Positions 16,283-24,099 of a stretch of 27,075 nt of DNA are shown piece by piece. Location: the NCBI GenBank assembly GCA_022566355.1, contig JADFJB010000058.1, forward strand, positions 1 to 27,075. The letters run 5' to 3'. Under the pieces are notes generated by a model. That model was not told the origin of the DNA, did no database searches, and worked only from the letters and a program-made list of their open reading frames with translations. Both the position numbers and the translations under genes were made by a program. Position 1 is the stretch's first letter, and every line of letters begins with the position of its first letter. This DNA is from a candidate division KSB1 bacterium (GTDB lineage: Bacteria > Zhuqueibacterota > JdFR-76 > DREG01).

Positions 16283-17515
16283 ATGAGTCAAACATTAGCA
16301 ATGATCCTGGCGGGAGGGGTCGGTAAGCGATTGAGTATATTATCCAAACTGCGGGCCAAGCCGGCTGTGCCGTTTGGCGGAATTTACCGGATTATCGATT
16401 TTACACTCAGTAATGTCATGAATTCAGGTGTTAATGACGTGGCCGTTCTACCTCAATATCGCCCCCTTTCTTTGGTTGAACATATTGGTATCGGTGTTCC
16501 CTGGGATTTTAACGGAAGAACACGGAGCATCAGCATTTTATCGCCCAGCACCGGCAAAAAGGATTCGGACTGGTACCGCGGTACGGCGGACGCTTTACGG
16601 CAAAATTTAGATCATATTCAACATTTCGGATCAAAATATGTCCTGTTGCTTTCCGGCGATCATATTTACAAAATGGATTATGGCGAGATCATAAATTATC
16701 ATAAAGATAAGGACGCAGATGTGACGGTTGCCATGATCGATGTACCATTGGGTGAAGCACATCAGTATGGTATCGGAACCCTGGATTCGAATGGAAAGAT
16801 CGATCAGTGGTTTGAAAAACCGAAAGATCCCCCGGGTAATTTGGCTTCTATGGGCGTTTATGTTTTTTCGACAAATTTTTTAATTGAACAGTTACAAAAG
16901 CTTTCCGGCGATGATTTTGGCCATGATTTGATCCCGGTCTTCGTGGAAAGATACAACGCTTTTGGCTTCGTATTTAAGGGGTATTGGCGCGATGTGGGAA
17001 CCGTAAAAGCCTATTGGGAAACCAATATGGATATTCTACATGATAGCTCCGGGTTGAATTTGAAAGAATGGGACGTCGCAACGAACTTTGACGAAGAGGG
17101 ACGGGTTGGGGATCGTCCGCCGGCTTTTATTTCCTCAGTGGCTGAAATCAGCAATTCGATGCTTGCCCAGGGTTGTAAAATTATGGGTACGGTTGAAAAT
17201 TCAATTATATCCCCCGGGGTCTTTGTCGGTGCAGACACAGTGATTCGTAATTCCATTATTTTACATGATACTCACATTAAGAATGGTTCACAATTAGATT
17301 ATTGTATCATTGATAAAGATGTAGAAATTGGCAATAGCTGTATTCTTGGGGATATAGCTGCAAACCCGGATAACCTCTGCTTAATTGGAAAACATTCCTT
17401 CATTCCGGATAATGTAAAGATTGGAAAATTCTGTAAAGTTTACCCGCGCACCGATCTCAGCAAACAAGCCACACTTGAGTACAAAGAATACCAGGAAATT
17501 GGAACTCCAATCTAG
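16283..17515 (+). CDS. glgC: Glucose-1-phosphate adenylyltransferase (ADP-glucose pyrophosphorylase)
   Basis: A 410-aa enzyme making ADP-glucose from glucose-1-phosphate and ATP, the committed step of bacterial glycogen synthesis. All main catalytic elements are present: GGVGKRL with R16, RAKPAVPFGG with K26, GDHIYKMDY with D126 and D132, WFEKP (substrate-binding Glu/Lys), and GYWRDVGT with D237. The C-terminal beta-helix shows hexapeptide-like repeats (GTVENSIISPGVFVGADTVIRNSII). It follows the GlgD-like gene by nine bases, so an operon is clear. No glgA or glgB gene is in the window. The allosteric effector cannot be inferred. Confidence 0.95.
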   Translation: MSQTLAMILAGGVGKRLSILSKLRAKPAVPFGGIYRIIDFTLSNVMNSGVNDVAVLPQYRPLSLVEHIGIGVPWDFNGRTRSISILSPSTGKKDSDWYRGTADALRQNLDHIQHFGSKYVLLLSGDHIYKMDYGEIINYHKDKDADVTVAMIDVPLGEAHQYGIGTLDSNGKIDQWFEKPKDPPGNLASMGVYVFSTNFLIEQLQKLSGDDFGHDLIPVFVERYNAFGFVFKGYWRDVGTVKAYWETNMDILHDSSGLNLKEWDVATNFDEEGRVGDRPPAFISSVAEISNSMLAQGCKIMGTVENSIISPGVFVGADTVIRNSIILHDTHIKNGSQLDYCIIDKDVEIGNSCILGDIAANPDNLCLIGKHSFIPDNVKIGKFCKVYPRTDLSKQATLEYKEYQEIGTPI

Positions 17516-17896
17516 TTTTCACAATACCGTCAACGTTATCGCTGCATTGTTTCAACGCCCGTGAACGTGCCTTCTTTATTTCTTAACACACATTACACTT
17601 ATACCTAATACCCACCACACTTTAGTCTGAACCATGATTAAAAGGATACTCTACCTGATTTATTCCCTTCAGTCCGGAATCTTGATATCCGGTATCCGGC
17701 ATCATGCATCCAGAATCCAGAATCCAGAATCCAGAATCCAGCCTCCAGCATCCAGCATCCAGAATCTGCCTTCACTATACTTTATTTTTTGCAATCCAAA
17801 TTTCTGCTTGACTTTTAGGTTTCTGTCACCCATTTTTATACCTATATATTTTATTACTGTATTATTCATTTTATTATTGTAAAATGTGGAGGTAGT
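17516..17896. other. 381-base non-coding interval with a heptamer repeat
   Basis: No gene is supported; an 82-codon ORF here is created by the tandem repeat. It carries the heptamer array at 17707-17762 and then an AT-rich stretch which must contain the promoter and leader of the first LVIVD gene, ending in a strong GGAGG. Confidence 0.6.
17707..17762. repeat. Heptanucleotide tandem repeat (consensus AATCCAG), 8 units
   Basis: Eight adjacent 7-base units occur: CATCCAG, four AATCCAG, CCTCCAG and two CATCCAG. Related units with GG in place of AG (ATCCGGT, ATCCGGC) precede them near 17688-17700. The array ends 134 bases before the ATG of the first LVIVD gene. Short arrays of this kind arise by slippage. 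Confidence 0.9.
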
Positions 17897-19966
17897 ATGA
17901 AATTTCGAAGCTTTATCGCAGTTCTGGCAATTGTGCTATTCATTCTTCCCATTTCCCTGTGGTCACAGGAAGACATGAAATTTAAATTTATTCCTGATTC
18001 TTTAACACTCAACGTTGGTGATACAACAGAAGTAGAGATAACATTAGTTAACGAACAAGGCGAAGTTCAGGAAATTCCATTTCTGGTTTTTTCCCGGGGT
18101 CGAAGATCCGTTCAGGTTACACCCAGAAGCAGTGATGAAAGCGGTCGACTTACTGCGAAAGTGATTGCACATAAACCCGGCAGCTTTGCCCTAGTTGCAA
18201 GAACTGTTGCTCCCCGAGACGAACGAGTTCAGGGCCGTATGAATATTGAAATACCCTACCCTCCTCTTGAAAAGATCACATTTGTTAATCCAAGAACGAA
18301 ATTATATGCCAACACTACTGTCGCCTATAAGACTAAAGTTTTTGATGAAGCAAAACTCGAGCGTGAAAAAGTTGACGTTACCATAACCAGCAGTAATCCG
18401 GAAGTCGCTTCGTTCGATGGATTTTTGAACCTGACAGCCCATAAGAAAGGCAAAGTTTCATTAATTGCTAAAATTGAAAATATTGAAGAAAAATTGAATA
18501 TTCAGGTTATTCCGAATCCAGTGACCCACCTGGAATTGAAAAGTGATAAAAATGAAGCGCGAACAGGTGACGTCTTTCACTTTGAAGCCATCGCTTCAGA
18601 TAAAAACGGCAACACCGTCGAAGATGCCCCGGTGCATTATTCCGTGATTGCTAAACCACTGGATAATCTTGCACCTGCAGCCACGGGCCAGGTTGCACAA
18701 GATGGCCGTTTTGTGGCAGAAACGCCCGGGTTGTATACGATCCTAGCTAAATCCGGCAACCATGTCAGCCAATTAACTGTCAGCATTTCTCCACGTAATA
18801 TAAAACAAAAAATAGAAGTAGTAGGACACGGCCCTGTGACTGAGGTTTTTACTTCTGACCTTTGGGTCTGGGAAGGAGTTGACGGAAAAGACTATGCCGT
18901 GACCGGTACCTGGGGATCCAATGGTGAAGCCTATTTTTGGGATGTGACCGATCCATCTAATATGACGATTATAGACACAATTACCGTAGATGCCCGAACC
19001 GTTAACGACGTGAAAGTTTCGGAAGATGGCAGGATTTGTGTAATCAGCCGGGAAGGTGCATCTGACCGCAAAAATGGATTGGTTATTCTTGATGTTTCCA
19101 ATCCTCATGATGTTAAAATTCTTTCAGAATATAGTGATGAATTAACCGGCGGCGTCCATAATATTTTCGTCTACAAAGAACATATATATGCAGTCAATAA
19201 CGGACGCAGGTACGATGTAATCAGCATCAAAGATCCTAAGAATCCTCGACGCGTGAGTCGTTTTGAGTTAAACACACCTGGGCACTCCATTCATGATGTC
19301 TGGATCGAAGATGGTATCGCCTATTCATCAAACTGGGGGGATGGTTTGCAATTGGTAGACGTTGGCAGCGGAACCGGCGGCACATTCCAAAAATATGTCG
19401 AGACCCCAATGCCTGAGATTAAGAGCCCATTTTATGCAGGTGGTTCCCCGGAAAATCCGGTTCAATTTGCCAGCTATGCCTATCCCTCTGGTCGGAATCA
19501 TGCAGCTTTTCCATTTCATAGCAAATCTACCAATAAATTCTATGTTCTGGCGGGAGACGAATCGTTCCCTTATGGATTAAACATCAGGCAAAAGAAGCCG
19601 ACAAAAGCAGCCGGGTGGATCCACTTTGTAGATTTTACTGATCCAGGCAACCCGGATGAAGTTGCCCGCTATGAGGTACCTGAAGCTGGTTCACATAACT
19701 TATGGATCGAAGACGATATCCTTTATGCCGCTTTCTACAACGGTGGTTTACGGGTTGTGGATATTTCCGGTGAATTGATGGGTGACCTTTATCGCCAGGG
19801 CCGGGAAATAGCCTGGTATCTGCCCATGCATTCAGAAGGATTGATTCCAAACGCACCTATGGTTTGGGGTCCTCAACCTTATAAAGGAAATATCTTCTTT
19901 TCTGATTTGCACAGCGGTTTGTGGTGTGTCCGCCTGGTTCCAAGAAGTAATAGTGGAACTAACTGA
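17897..19966 (+). CDS. Secreted Ig-like/LVIVD beta-propeller protein, paralogue 1
   Basis: A 689-aa exported protein. Residues 1-23 are a signal peptide (basic start, hydrophobic core, cleavage near LWSQ). About 30-300 holds three Ig-like (Big_2-type) units, e.g. PDSLTLNVGDTTEVEITL, SSNPEVASFDGFLNLTAHKKG and GRFVAETPGLYTILAKSG. About 305-685 is a beta-propeller of LVIVD type, with repeats such as LVILDVSNPHDVKIL, GLQLVDVG and LRVVDISG. Histidines recur at the start of successive blades: H421, H466, H535 and H600. There is no C-terminal sorting domain and no lipobox, so it is periplasmic or released. GGAGG lies five bases before the ATG. It is closest to paralogue 3. Function is unknown. Confidence 0.9.
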   Translation: MKFRSFIAVLAIVLFILPISLWSQEDMKFKFIPDSLTLNVGDTTEVEITLVNEQGEVQEIPFLVFSRGRRSVQVTPRSSDESGRLTAKVIAHKPGSFALVARTVAPRDERVQGRMNIEIPYPPLEKITFVNPRTKLYANTTVAYKTKVFDEAKLEREKVDVTITSSNPEVASFDGFLNLTAHKKGKVSLIAKIENIEEKLNIQVIPNPVTHLELKSDKNEARTGDVFHFEAIASDKNGNTVEDAPVHYSVIAKPLDNLAPAATGQVAQDGRFVAETPGLYTILAKSGNHVSQLTVSISPRNIKQKIEVVGHGPVTEVFTSDLWVWEGVDGKDYAVTGTWGSNGEAYFWDVTDPSNMTIIDTITVDARTVNDVKVSEDGRICVISREGASDRKNGLVILDVSNPHDVKILSEYSDELTGGVHNIFVYKEHIYAVNNGRRYDVISIKDPKNPRRVSRFELNTPGHSIHDVWIEDGIAYSSNWGDGLQLVDVGSGTGGTFQKYVETPMPEIKSPFYAGGSPENPVQFASYAYPSGRNHAAFPFHSKSTNKFYVLAGDESFPYGLNIRQKKPTKAAGWIHFVDFTDPGNPDEVARYEVPEAGSHNLWIEDDILYAAFYNGGLRVVDISGELMGDLYRQGREIAWYLPMHSEGLIPNAPMVWGPQPYKGNIFFSDLHSGLWCVRLVPRSNSGTN

Positions 19967-20178
19967 TACCAATTAGGCATGCAATTTTTTAATATTTTAG
20001 CAATGGCATTAATATAAATTTTTGAATTAAGAGTCTGGAAGCCTTTGAAAAATAATAATAAACTGTCATTTCTAATCAACGTTCTTGGGAAAAGTGAAGT
20101 GAAATATTCAGGACGAATCGAAATGACAAGGCAGTAACTGTACTGCAAAGTCTATAAACTTAAAAAACGGAGGAAGCT

Positions 20179-22308
20179 ATGGATTGTGCCAGAAAAAGAT
20201 TGGTATCTTACTGCACAGTTGGCATCACATTCTTATTATTGGTCTCATCCTCATGGGCGCAAGATCCGCAAGAAGCCGACAGTACATTTCATTTTAAATT
20301 TAGCCCGGATTCATTATTTCTCAACGTCGGTGATGAAGTAGATGTGACAATCCAATATCTGGATGATGAAAATAATGTTCAGCCTATGTCTTTTTTCCTT
20401 TATTCCCGAGGTTCGGATAGGCAAGCCAGAAGAGCTTTAAAGATTACCCCGCGAAGAAGTGATCCGACCGGTAGTGTTACGGCTAAAGTAAAAGCTTATT
20501 TGCCCGGTTCCTTTACTTTAACGGCCAGAACAGTTGCACCCAGAGATGAAAGAATGCAAGCTGGCATTCCAGTGACAGTTGCGTTTCCACCGCTTGATAG
20601 AATTACCTTTATCAATCCGCAAGAGAAACTTTACACCGGCACAACTTTTGCTTACCGTACAAAAGTATTTGATACCGCCAACCTGGAACGCAAGGAGGTG
20701 GACGTTCAATTAACCAGCTCTAAGCCTGAAATTGCATCACTTGATCCCTTTGGAAATCTCACAGCCCATAAATCCGGAACTGTTTCTTTGATTGCCAAAT
20801 GTGAAGGTTTGGAGTCCAGGTTAGACATTCAGGTAAAATCCGACCCGGTAAAAAGCCTTGAGTTAAGCAGTGATTTGTTGGAAGCCCGAACCGGCGATGT
20901 CATCCACTTTAAAGCTGTAGCTAAAAATAAACGTGGAGAAACAGTTACAGACGCCCTGATACATTATGCCTTTGTTGCCAAACCTATGGATAACCTGGCT
21001 CCAGCAGCTTCAGGCCAGATAGAAGACGATGGCCGTTTCGTGGCGGAAACACCGGGATTGTATACAATTATGGCAAATTCCGGTTCTCATATGCAAAAGA
21101 CTACCGTCCGCATCGTTCCACGAAATGTCAGGCAAAAGATTGAAATTGTTGGTCATGGGGCGGTATTAAAGGTTAGAACATCTGACTTATGGGTTTGGGA
21201 AGGAGTTGACGGACGTGATTATGCAATTACCGGCACCTGGAATGCGAATGGCGAAGCCTATTTCTGGGATGTGACCGATCCCTCGAAAATGACCATTATA
21301 GACACGATAACTGTGGATGCCCGCACCGTAAATGATGTGAAAGTATCCGAAGATGGCCGAATTGCCGTGATCAGCCGGGAAGGGGCATCCAACCGGCGCA
21401 ATGGCATTGTGATCCTTGATATCTCAAATCCATATGATGTAAAAATTCTGTCGACCTACGATGATGAACTCACCGGTGGTGTTCACAATTTATTTATCTA
21501 TGCGAATCATGTGTACGCTGTCAATAATGGTCGTCGTTATGATATAATAAATATTGAGGACCCAACGAACCCACACAGAGTTGGACGCTTTGAACTGGAT
21601 ACACCCGGACACAGCGTACACGATGTCTGGATCCAGGATGGAATCGCTTATTCATCCAACTGGCAAGATGGACTACAACTAGTAGACATCGGTACTGCTG
21701 CCACTGGCGGGCCGTTTAAAAAGTACGAAGAAGTCCCGATGCCGGAGTTAAATAGCCCATTTTTTGCAAACGGCTCCCCTTCAAATCCGGTGCAATTTGC
21801 CAACTATGAATACCCGAGTGGTTGGAATCATGCGGCATTCCCCTTTTATAGTAAGTCAACAAATAAATTTTACGTGCTCGCCGGTGATGAAGCCAGACCC
21901 AGCGAGAACATTTATGCTAAAGGTTTGCGTGACCGAATTCCAGGAACCATGACTGGTTGGATCCATTTTGTTGATTTTACCGATCCTAAAAATTCACATG
22001 AAGCCGCCAGGTACCAGGTCCCAAATGGCGGCTCTCACAATTATTGGGTAGAAGATGATATTTTATATGCGGCATTCTACCAGGGTGGGTTCCGGGTTGT
22101 AGATTTATCCGGTGAGTTAATGGGGGATCTGTATCGACAAGGACGAGAAATTGCATCGTTTTTACCAACACATGCTGATGGATTTATTCCAAATGCACCC
22201 ATGGTTTGGGGGCCACAGCCACACAAAGGAACTATTTTTTTAGCTGATATGAATAGTGGTCTATGGGCCGTACGTCTTATTCCAAATAATGAAGGAGGAA
22301 CTAATTAA
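20179..22308 (+). CDS. Secreted Ig-like/LVIVD beta-propeller protein, paralogue 2
   Basis: A 709-aa paralogue with the same architecture: signal peptide (cleavage near SSWAQ), three Ig-like units, and a propeller starting near residue 325. It is the most divergent of the three: FFANGSPSNP, GSHNYWVEDD and ASFLPTHADGF replace the forms shared by paralogues 1 and 3, and it carries a longer loop after LAGDEA (ARPSENIYAKGLRDRIPG). The blade histidines are kept (H436, H481, H551, H620). CGGAGG precedes the ATG. Its TAA shares one base with the ATG of the downstream lipoprotein, so these two genes are translationally coupled and their products may act together. The 212 bases upstream contain no other gene. 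Confidence 0.9.
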   Translation: MDCARKRLVSYCTVGITFLLLVSSSWAQDPQEADSTFHFKFSPDSLFLNVGDEVDVTIQYLDDENNVQPMSFFLYSRGSDRQARRALKITPRRSDPTGSVTAKVKAYLPGSFTLTARTVAPRDERMQAGIPVTVAFPPLDRITFINPQEKLYTGTTFAYRTKVFDTANLERKEVDVQLTSSKPEIASLDPFGNLTAHKSGTVSLIAKCEGLESRLDIQVKSDPVKSLELSSDLLEARTGDVIHFKAVAKNKRGETVTDALIHYAFVAKPMDNLAPAASGQIEDDGRFVAETPGLYTIMANSGSHMQKTTVRIVPRNVRQKIEIVGHGAVLKVRTSDLWVWEGVDGRDYAITGTWNANGEAYFWDVTDPSKMTIIDTITVDARTVNDVKVSEDGRIAVISREGASNRRNGIVILDISNPYDVKILSTYDDELTGGVHNLFIYANHVYAVNNGRRYDIINIEDPTNPHRVGRFELDTPGHSVHDVWIQDGIAYSSNWQDGLQLVDIGTAATGGPFKKYEEVPMPELNSPFFANGSPSNPVQFANYEYPSGWNHAAFPFYSKSTNKFYVLAGDEARPSENIYAKGLRDRIPGTMTGWIHFVDFTDPKNSHEAARYQVPNGGSHNYWVEDDILYAAFYQGGFRVVDLSGELMGDLYRQGREIASFLPTHADGFIPNAPMVWGPQPHKGTIFLADMNSGLWAVRLIPNNEGGTN

Positions 22309-23450
22309 TGTTTCGAAGAATTTTTTTGATCGTTTTTTGCCTGGTTATTTTAGGGAGTTTAATATCATGTGCCTCTTCCTCTGTGTCGATCGTACCCGAA
22401 TCATCAATTGTATATTATGTTTATGTAACTGCTGAATCCGAAGACGAAGTTTCTTTGATCAGTTTTGATGGAAAAACAACTACAGTTGTAAAAAACATTC
22501 CGGTTGGTGTTTGGCCAGTGGAGATCGAAGGTCCACACGGTATTACCGTTAGTCCGGATGGAAAGTATTGGTATCTTTCCATGGCCCATGGTTTTCCCTA
22601 CGGACATGTTTATAAATTCGCCACGGGTACTGATGAAATGCTTGGCCGGGTTGAATTGGACTTGTTCCCTGCAACTATGCAGATCTCACCGGCAACCGGC
22701 TTACTATATGTTGTAAATTTTAATCTTCATGGCGACCATGTTCCCAGCTCGGTATCCATCGTCGATCCGGAAACTCTCGAAGAAATCGACCGGGTAACGA
22801 CCGGTGTAATGCCCCATGGTTCACGAATTTCACCGGATGGATTGTATCATTATTCAGTTGCAATGATGGACGACAAACTCTTCGAAATCGATGTGGTATC
22901 CTTCGAAATCAGTCGAACCCTCAACCTGAACAAAGACGGAATGGGAGAGATGCAATCGCATGCCGGAATGCAGCACGATATGAAATCAGGAATTAAACAC
23001 AAACCGATATCCAAACCGACCTGGGTTTATCCTCATCCCAGCAAACCATTTGTTTACGTTGCCAACAATGGCTCGGCGGAAATCGCAGAAGTGGATTTAA
23101 ACGAATGGAAAGTAACCCGCCGATTTCAAACCGATAAAGGACCCTACAACCTGGAAGTAACCCAGGATGGCAAATTACTTGTGGTCAGCTACAAATCTGT
23201 TGGCGCAACTGGAATTTGGGATTTGGAAAGCGGCAAAGAGTTGGCCAAGCTTCCAAACAGCCGCAAGGTTACCCATGGGGTTACAATTTCCCCGGATAGC
23301 CGTTATGCGTTTGTGTCTGCTGAAGGGATAGGCGCCGAAGCCGGTGTTGTCGATATCTTTGATTTAAAAACACTAAAGCATGTTGGCACGGCAGAAATTG
23401 GCAAGCAAGCGGGTGGTATCATCTTTTGGAAAATGGAATCATCTGAATAA
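22308..23450 (+). CDS. YVTN-type beta-propeller lipoprotein with Met/His-rich loop
   Basis: A 380-aa protein. The signal peptide ends in a lipobox, LISC, with C21 the expected lipidated residue, so it is membrane-anchored in the envelope. The rest is a YVTN/YncE-like beta-propeller with repeats such as GITVSPDGKYWYLS, SRISPDGLYHYSV, PSKPFVYVANNG and GVTISPDSRYAFVSAEG. His-Gly turns recur before the blades: H77, H94, H141, H170 and H323. An inserted loop at about 212-231 is rich in Met and His (GMGEMQSHAGMQHDM, then KHK), resembling copper-binding segments; metal binding is inference. GGAGG within the end of the upstream gene serves as the ribosome binding site; the ATG overlaps the stop of paralogue 2. 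Confidence 0.9.
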   Translation: MFRRIFLIVFCLVILGSLISCASSSVSIVPESSIVYYVYVTAESEDEVSLISFDGKTTTVVKNIPVGVWPVEIEGPHGITVSPDGKYWYLSMAHGFPYGHVYKFATGTDEMLGRVELDLFPATMQISPATGLLYVVNFNLHGDHVPSSVSIVDPETLEEIDRVTTGVMPHGSRISPDGLYHYSVAMMDDKLFEIDVVSFEISRTLNLNKDGMGEMQSHAGMQHDMKSGIKHKPISKPTWVYPHPSKPFVYVANNGSAEIAEVDLNEWKVTRRFQTDKGPYNLEVTQDGKLLVVSYKSVGATGIWDLESGKELAKLPNSRKVTHGVTISPDSRYAFVSAEGIGAEAGVVDIFDLKTLKHVGTAEIGKQAGGIIFWKMESSE

Positions 23451-23553
23451 TTTTTGCTGCTAAAAGTTTAATAAATGAAAGGAGTTACTGATAGTTACTT
23501 CTTTTGATAAATCATACAGATACTGGATACTGGTTTCTTGATGCTATAGCATA

Positions 23554-23622
23554 TGTCACTCCTTCGGAGTGTTACATTCTCTTGTTGCGTTTGGCTATAA
23601 ACATTTCATCCTTACAGGATTT
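23554..23622. repeat. Direct repeat with CTCC..GGAG palindrome, copy A
   Basis: This copy starts with the palindrome CACTCCTTCGGAGTG and runs through GTTACATTCTCTTGTTG to CGTTTGGCTATAAACATTTC and ATCCTTACAGGATT. It matches 23837-23906 closely apart from a few substitutions and one indel. The final ATCC..GGAT is a second short palindrome. It resembles dispersed repeats found in metagenomic FCB genomes. Confidence 0.85.
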
Positions 23623-23773
23623 TCCCCACGAAACTGAAAAAAAGGGTTTACATGCGGAGAATACAAATATTAATCCGAAATGTTTAAGGGTTCTATATGA
23701 TTGGAATCATAAAACATACGGTTCTCTTCAACTCCTATGAGTGCAATGTTTATAGAATGGGAGCTAAATAATA

Positions 23774-23800
23774 ATACAAAACTCCGTAGGAGTTGTATAT
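23774..23800. repeat. Palindrome AACTCCGTAGGAGTT
   Basis: A near-perfect palindrome flanked by ATACAA on the left and GTATAT on the right, so the stem can extend. The arms match, in inverted orientation, the CTCCTACGGAGTT at the start of repeat copy B about 50 bases further on. Confidence 0.7.
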
Positions 23801-23836
23801 AGTTTCTGGTATGAAGATTCTAAAATGGCAAACACT

Positions 23837-23906
23837 TGTCGCTCCTACGGAGTTTTACATTCTCTGGTTGACGTTTGGCTATAAACATTTCATCCTTACA
23901 GGATTC
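23837..23906. repeat. Direct repeat with CTCC..GGAG palindrome, copy B
   Basis: The second copy of the 23554-23622 element, in the same orientation, 283 bases apart. Its leading palindrome is CTCCTACGGAG instead of CTCCTTCGGAG. The block GACGTTTGGCTATAAACATT and the following CATCCTTACAGGATT are essentially identical to copy A. Confidence 0.85.
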
Positions 23907-24099
23907 TACATAAGTTTAGTTCAGATTATGATAATAAATGTTTGAAAGACACAAATAATTGGAAAACATTTCAACACTATCTCGACTTATTCGGGATTCC
24001 ACTTAGGCGTGTCACATTCCTTCAAAAACTCATTTCGAAGGCGTTCAACATAGTAGTCATTTTGAAAAAATTCTATGAACAACCATCCCGGAGGCTTAA

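Larger units (their letters stand above)
23451..24099. other. 649-base interval with direct repeats, no supported gene
   Basis: No gene is supported; an ORF at 23504-23740 overlaps repeat sequence. Two direct repeats and a palindrome, annotated separately, fill 23554-23906. The last 90 bases should hold the promoter of the third LVIVD gene, whose ribosome binding site is GGAGG. Confidence 0.6.

Noticed and set aside
17707-17762. CRISPR array
   Set aside because: Units are seven bases with no spacers, and no cas gene is present.
17808-17842. TTGACT...TATACC promoter for the first LVIVD gene
   Set aside because: The spacing is 23 bases, too long for a sigma-70 type promoter.
17634-17882. 82-codon ORF upstream of the first LVIVD gene
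   Set aside because: Its middle is the translated heptamer repeat and its end is low-complexity; there is no ribosome binding site.
23504-23740. 78-codon ORF between the lipoprotein and the third paralogue
   Set aside because: It overlaps the direct-repeat copy A and has no proper start context.
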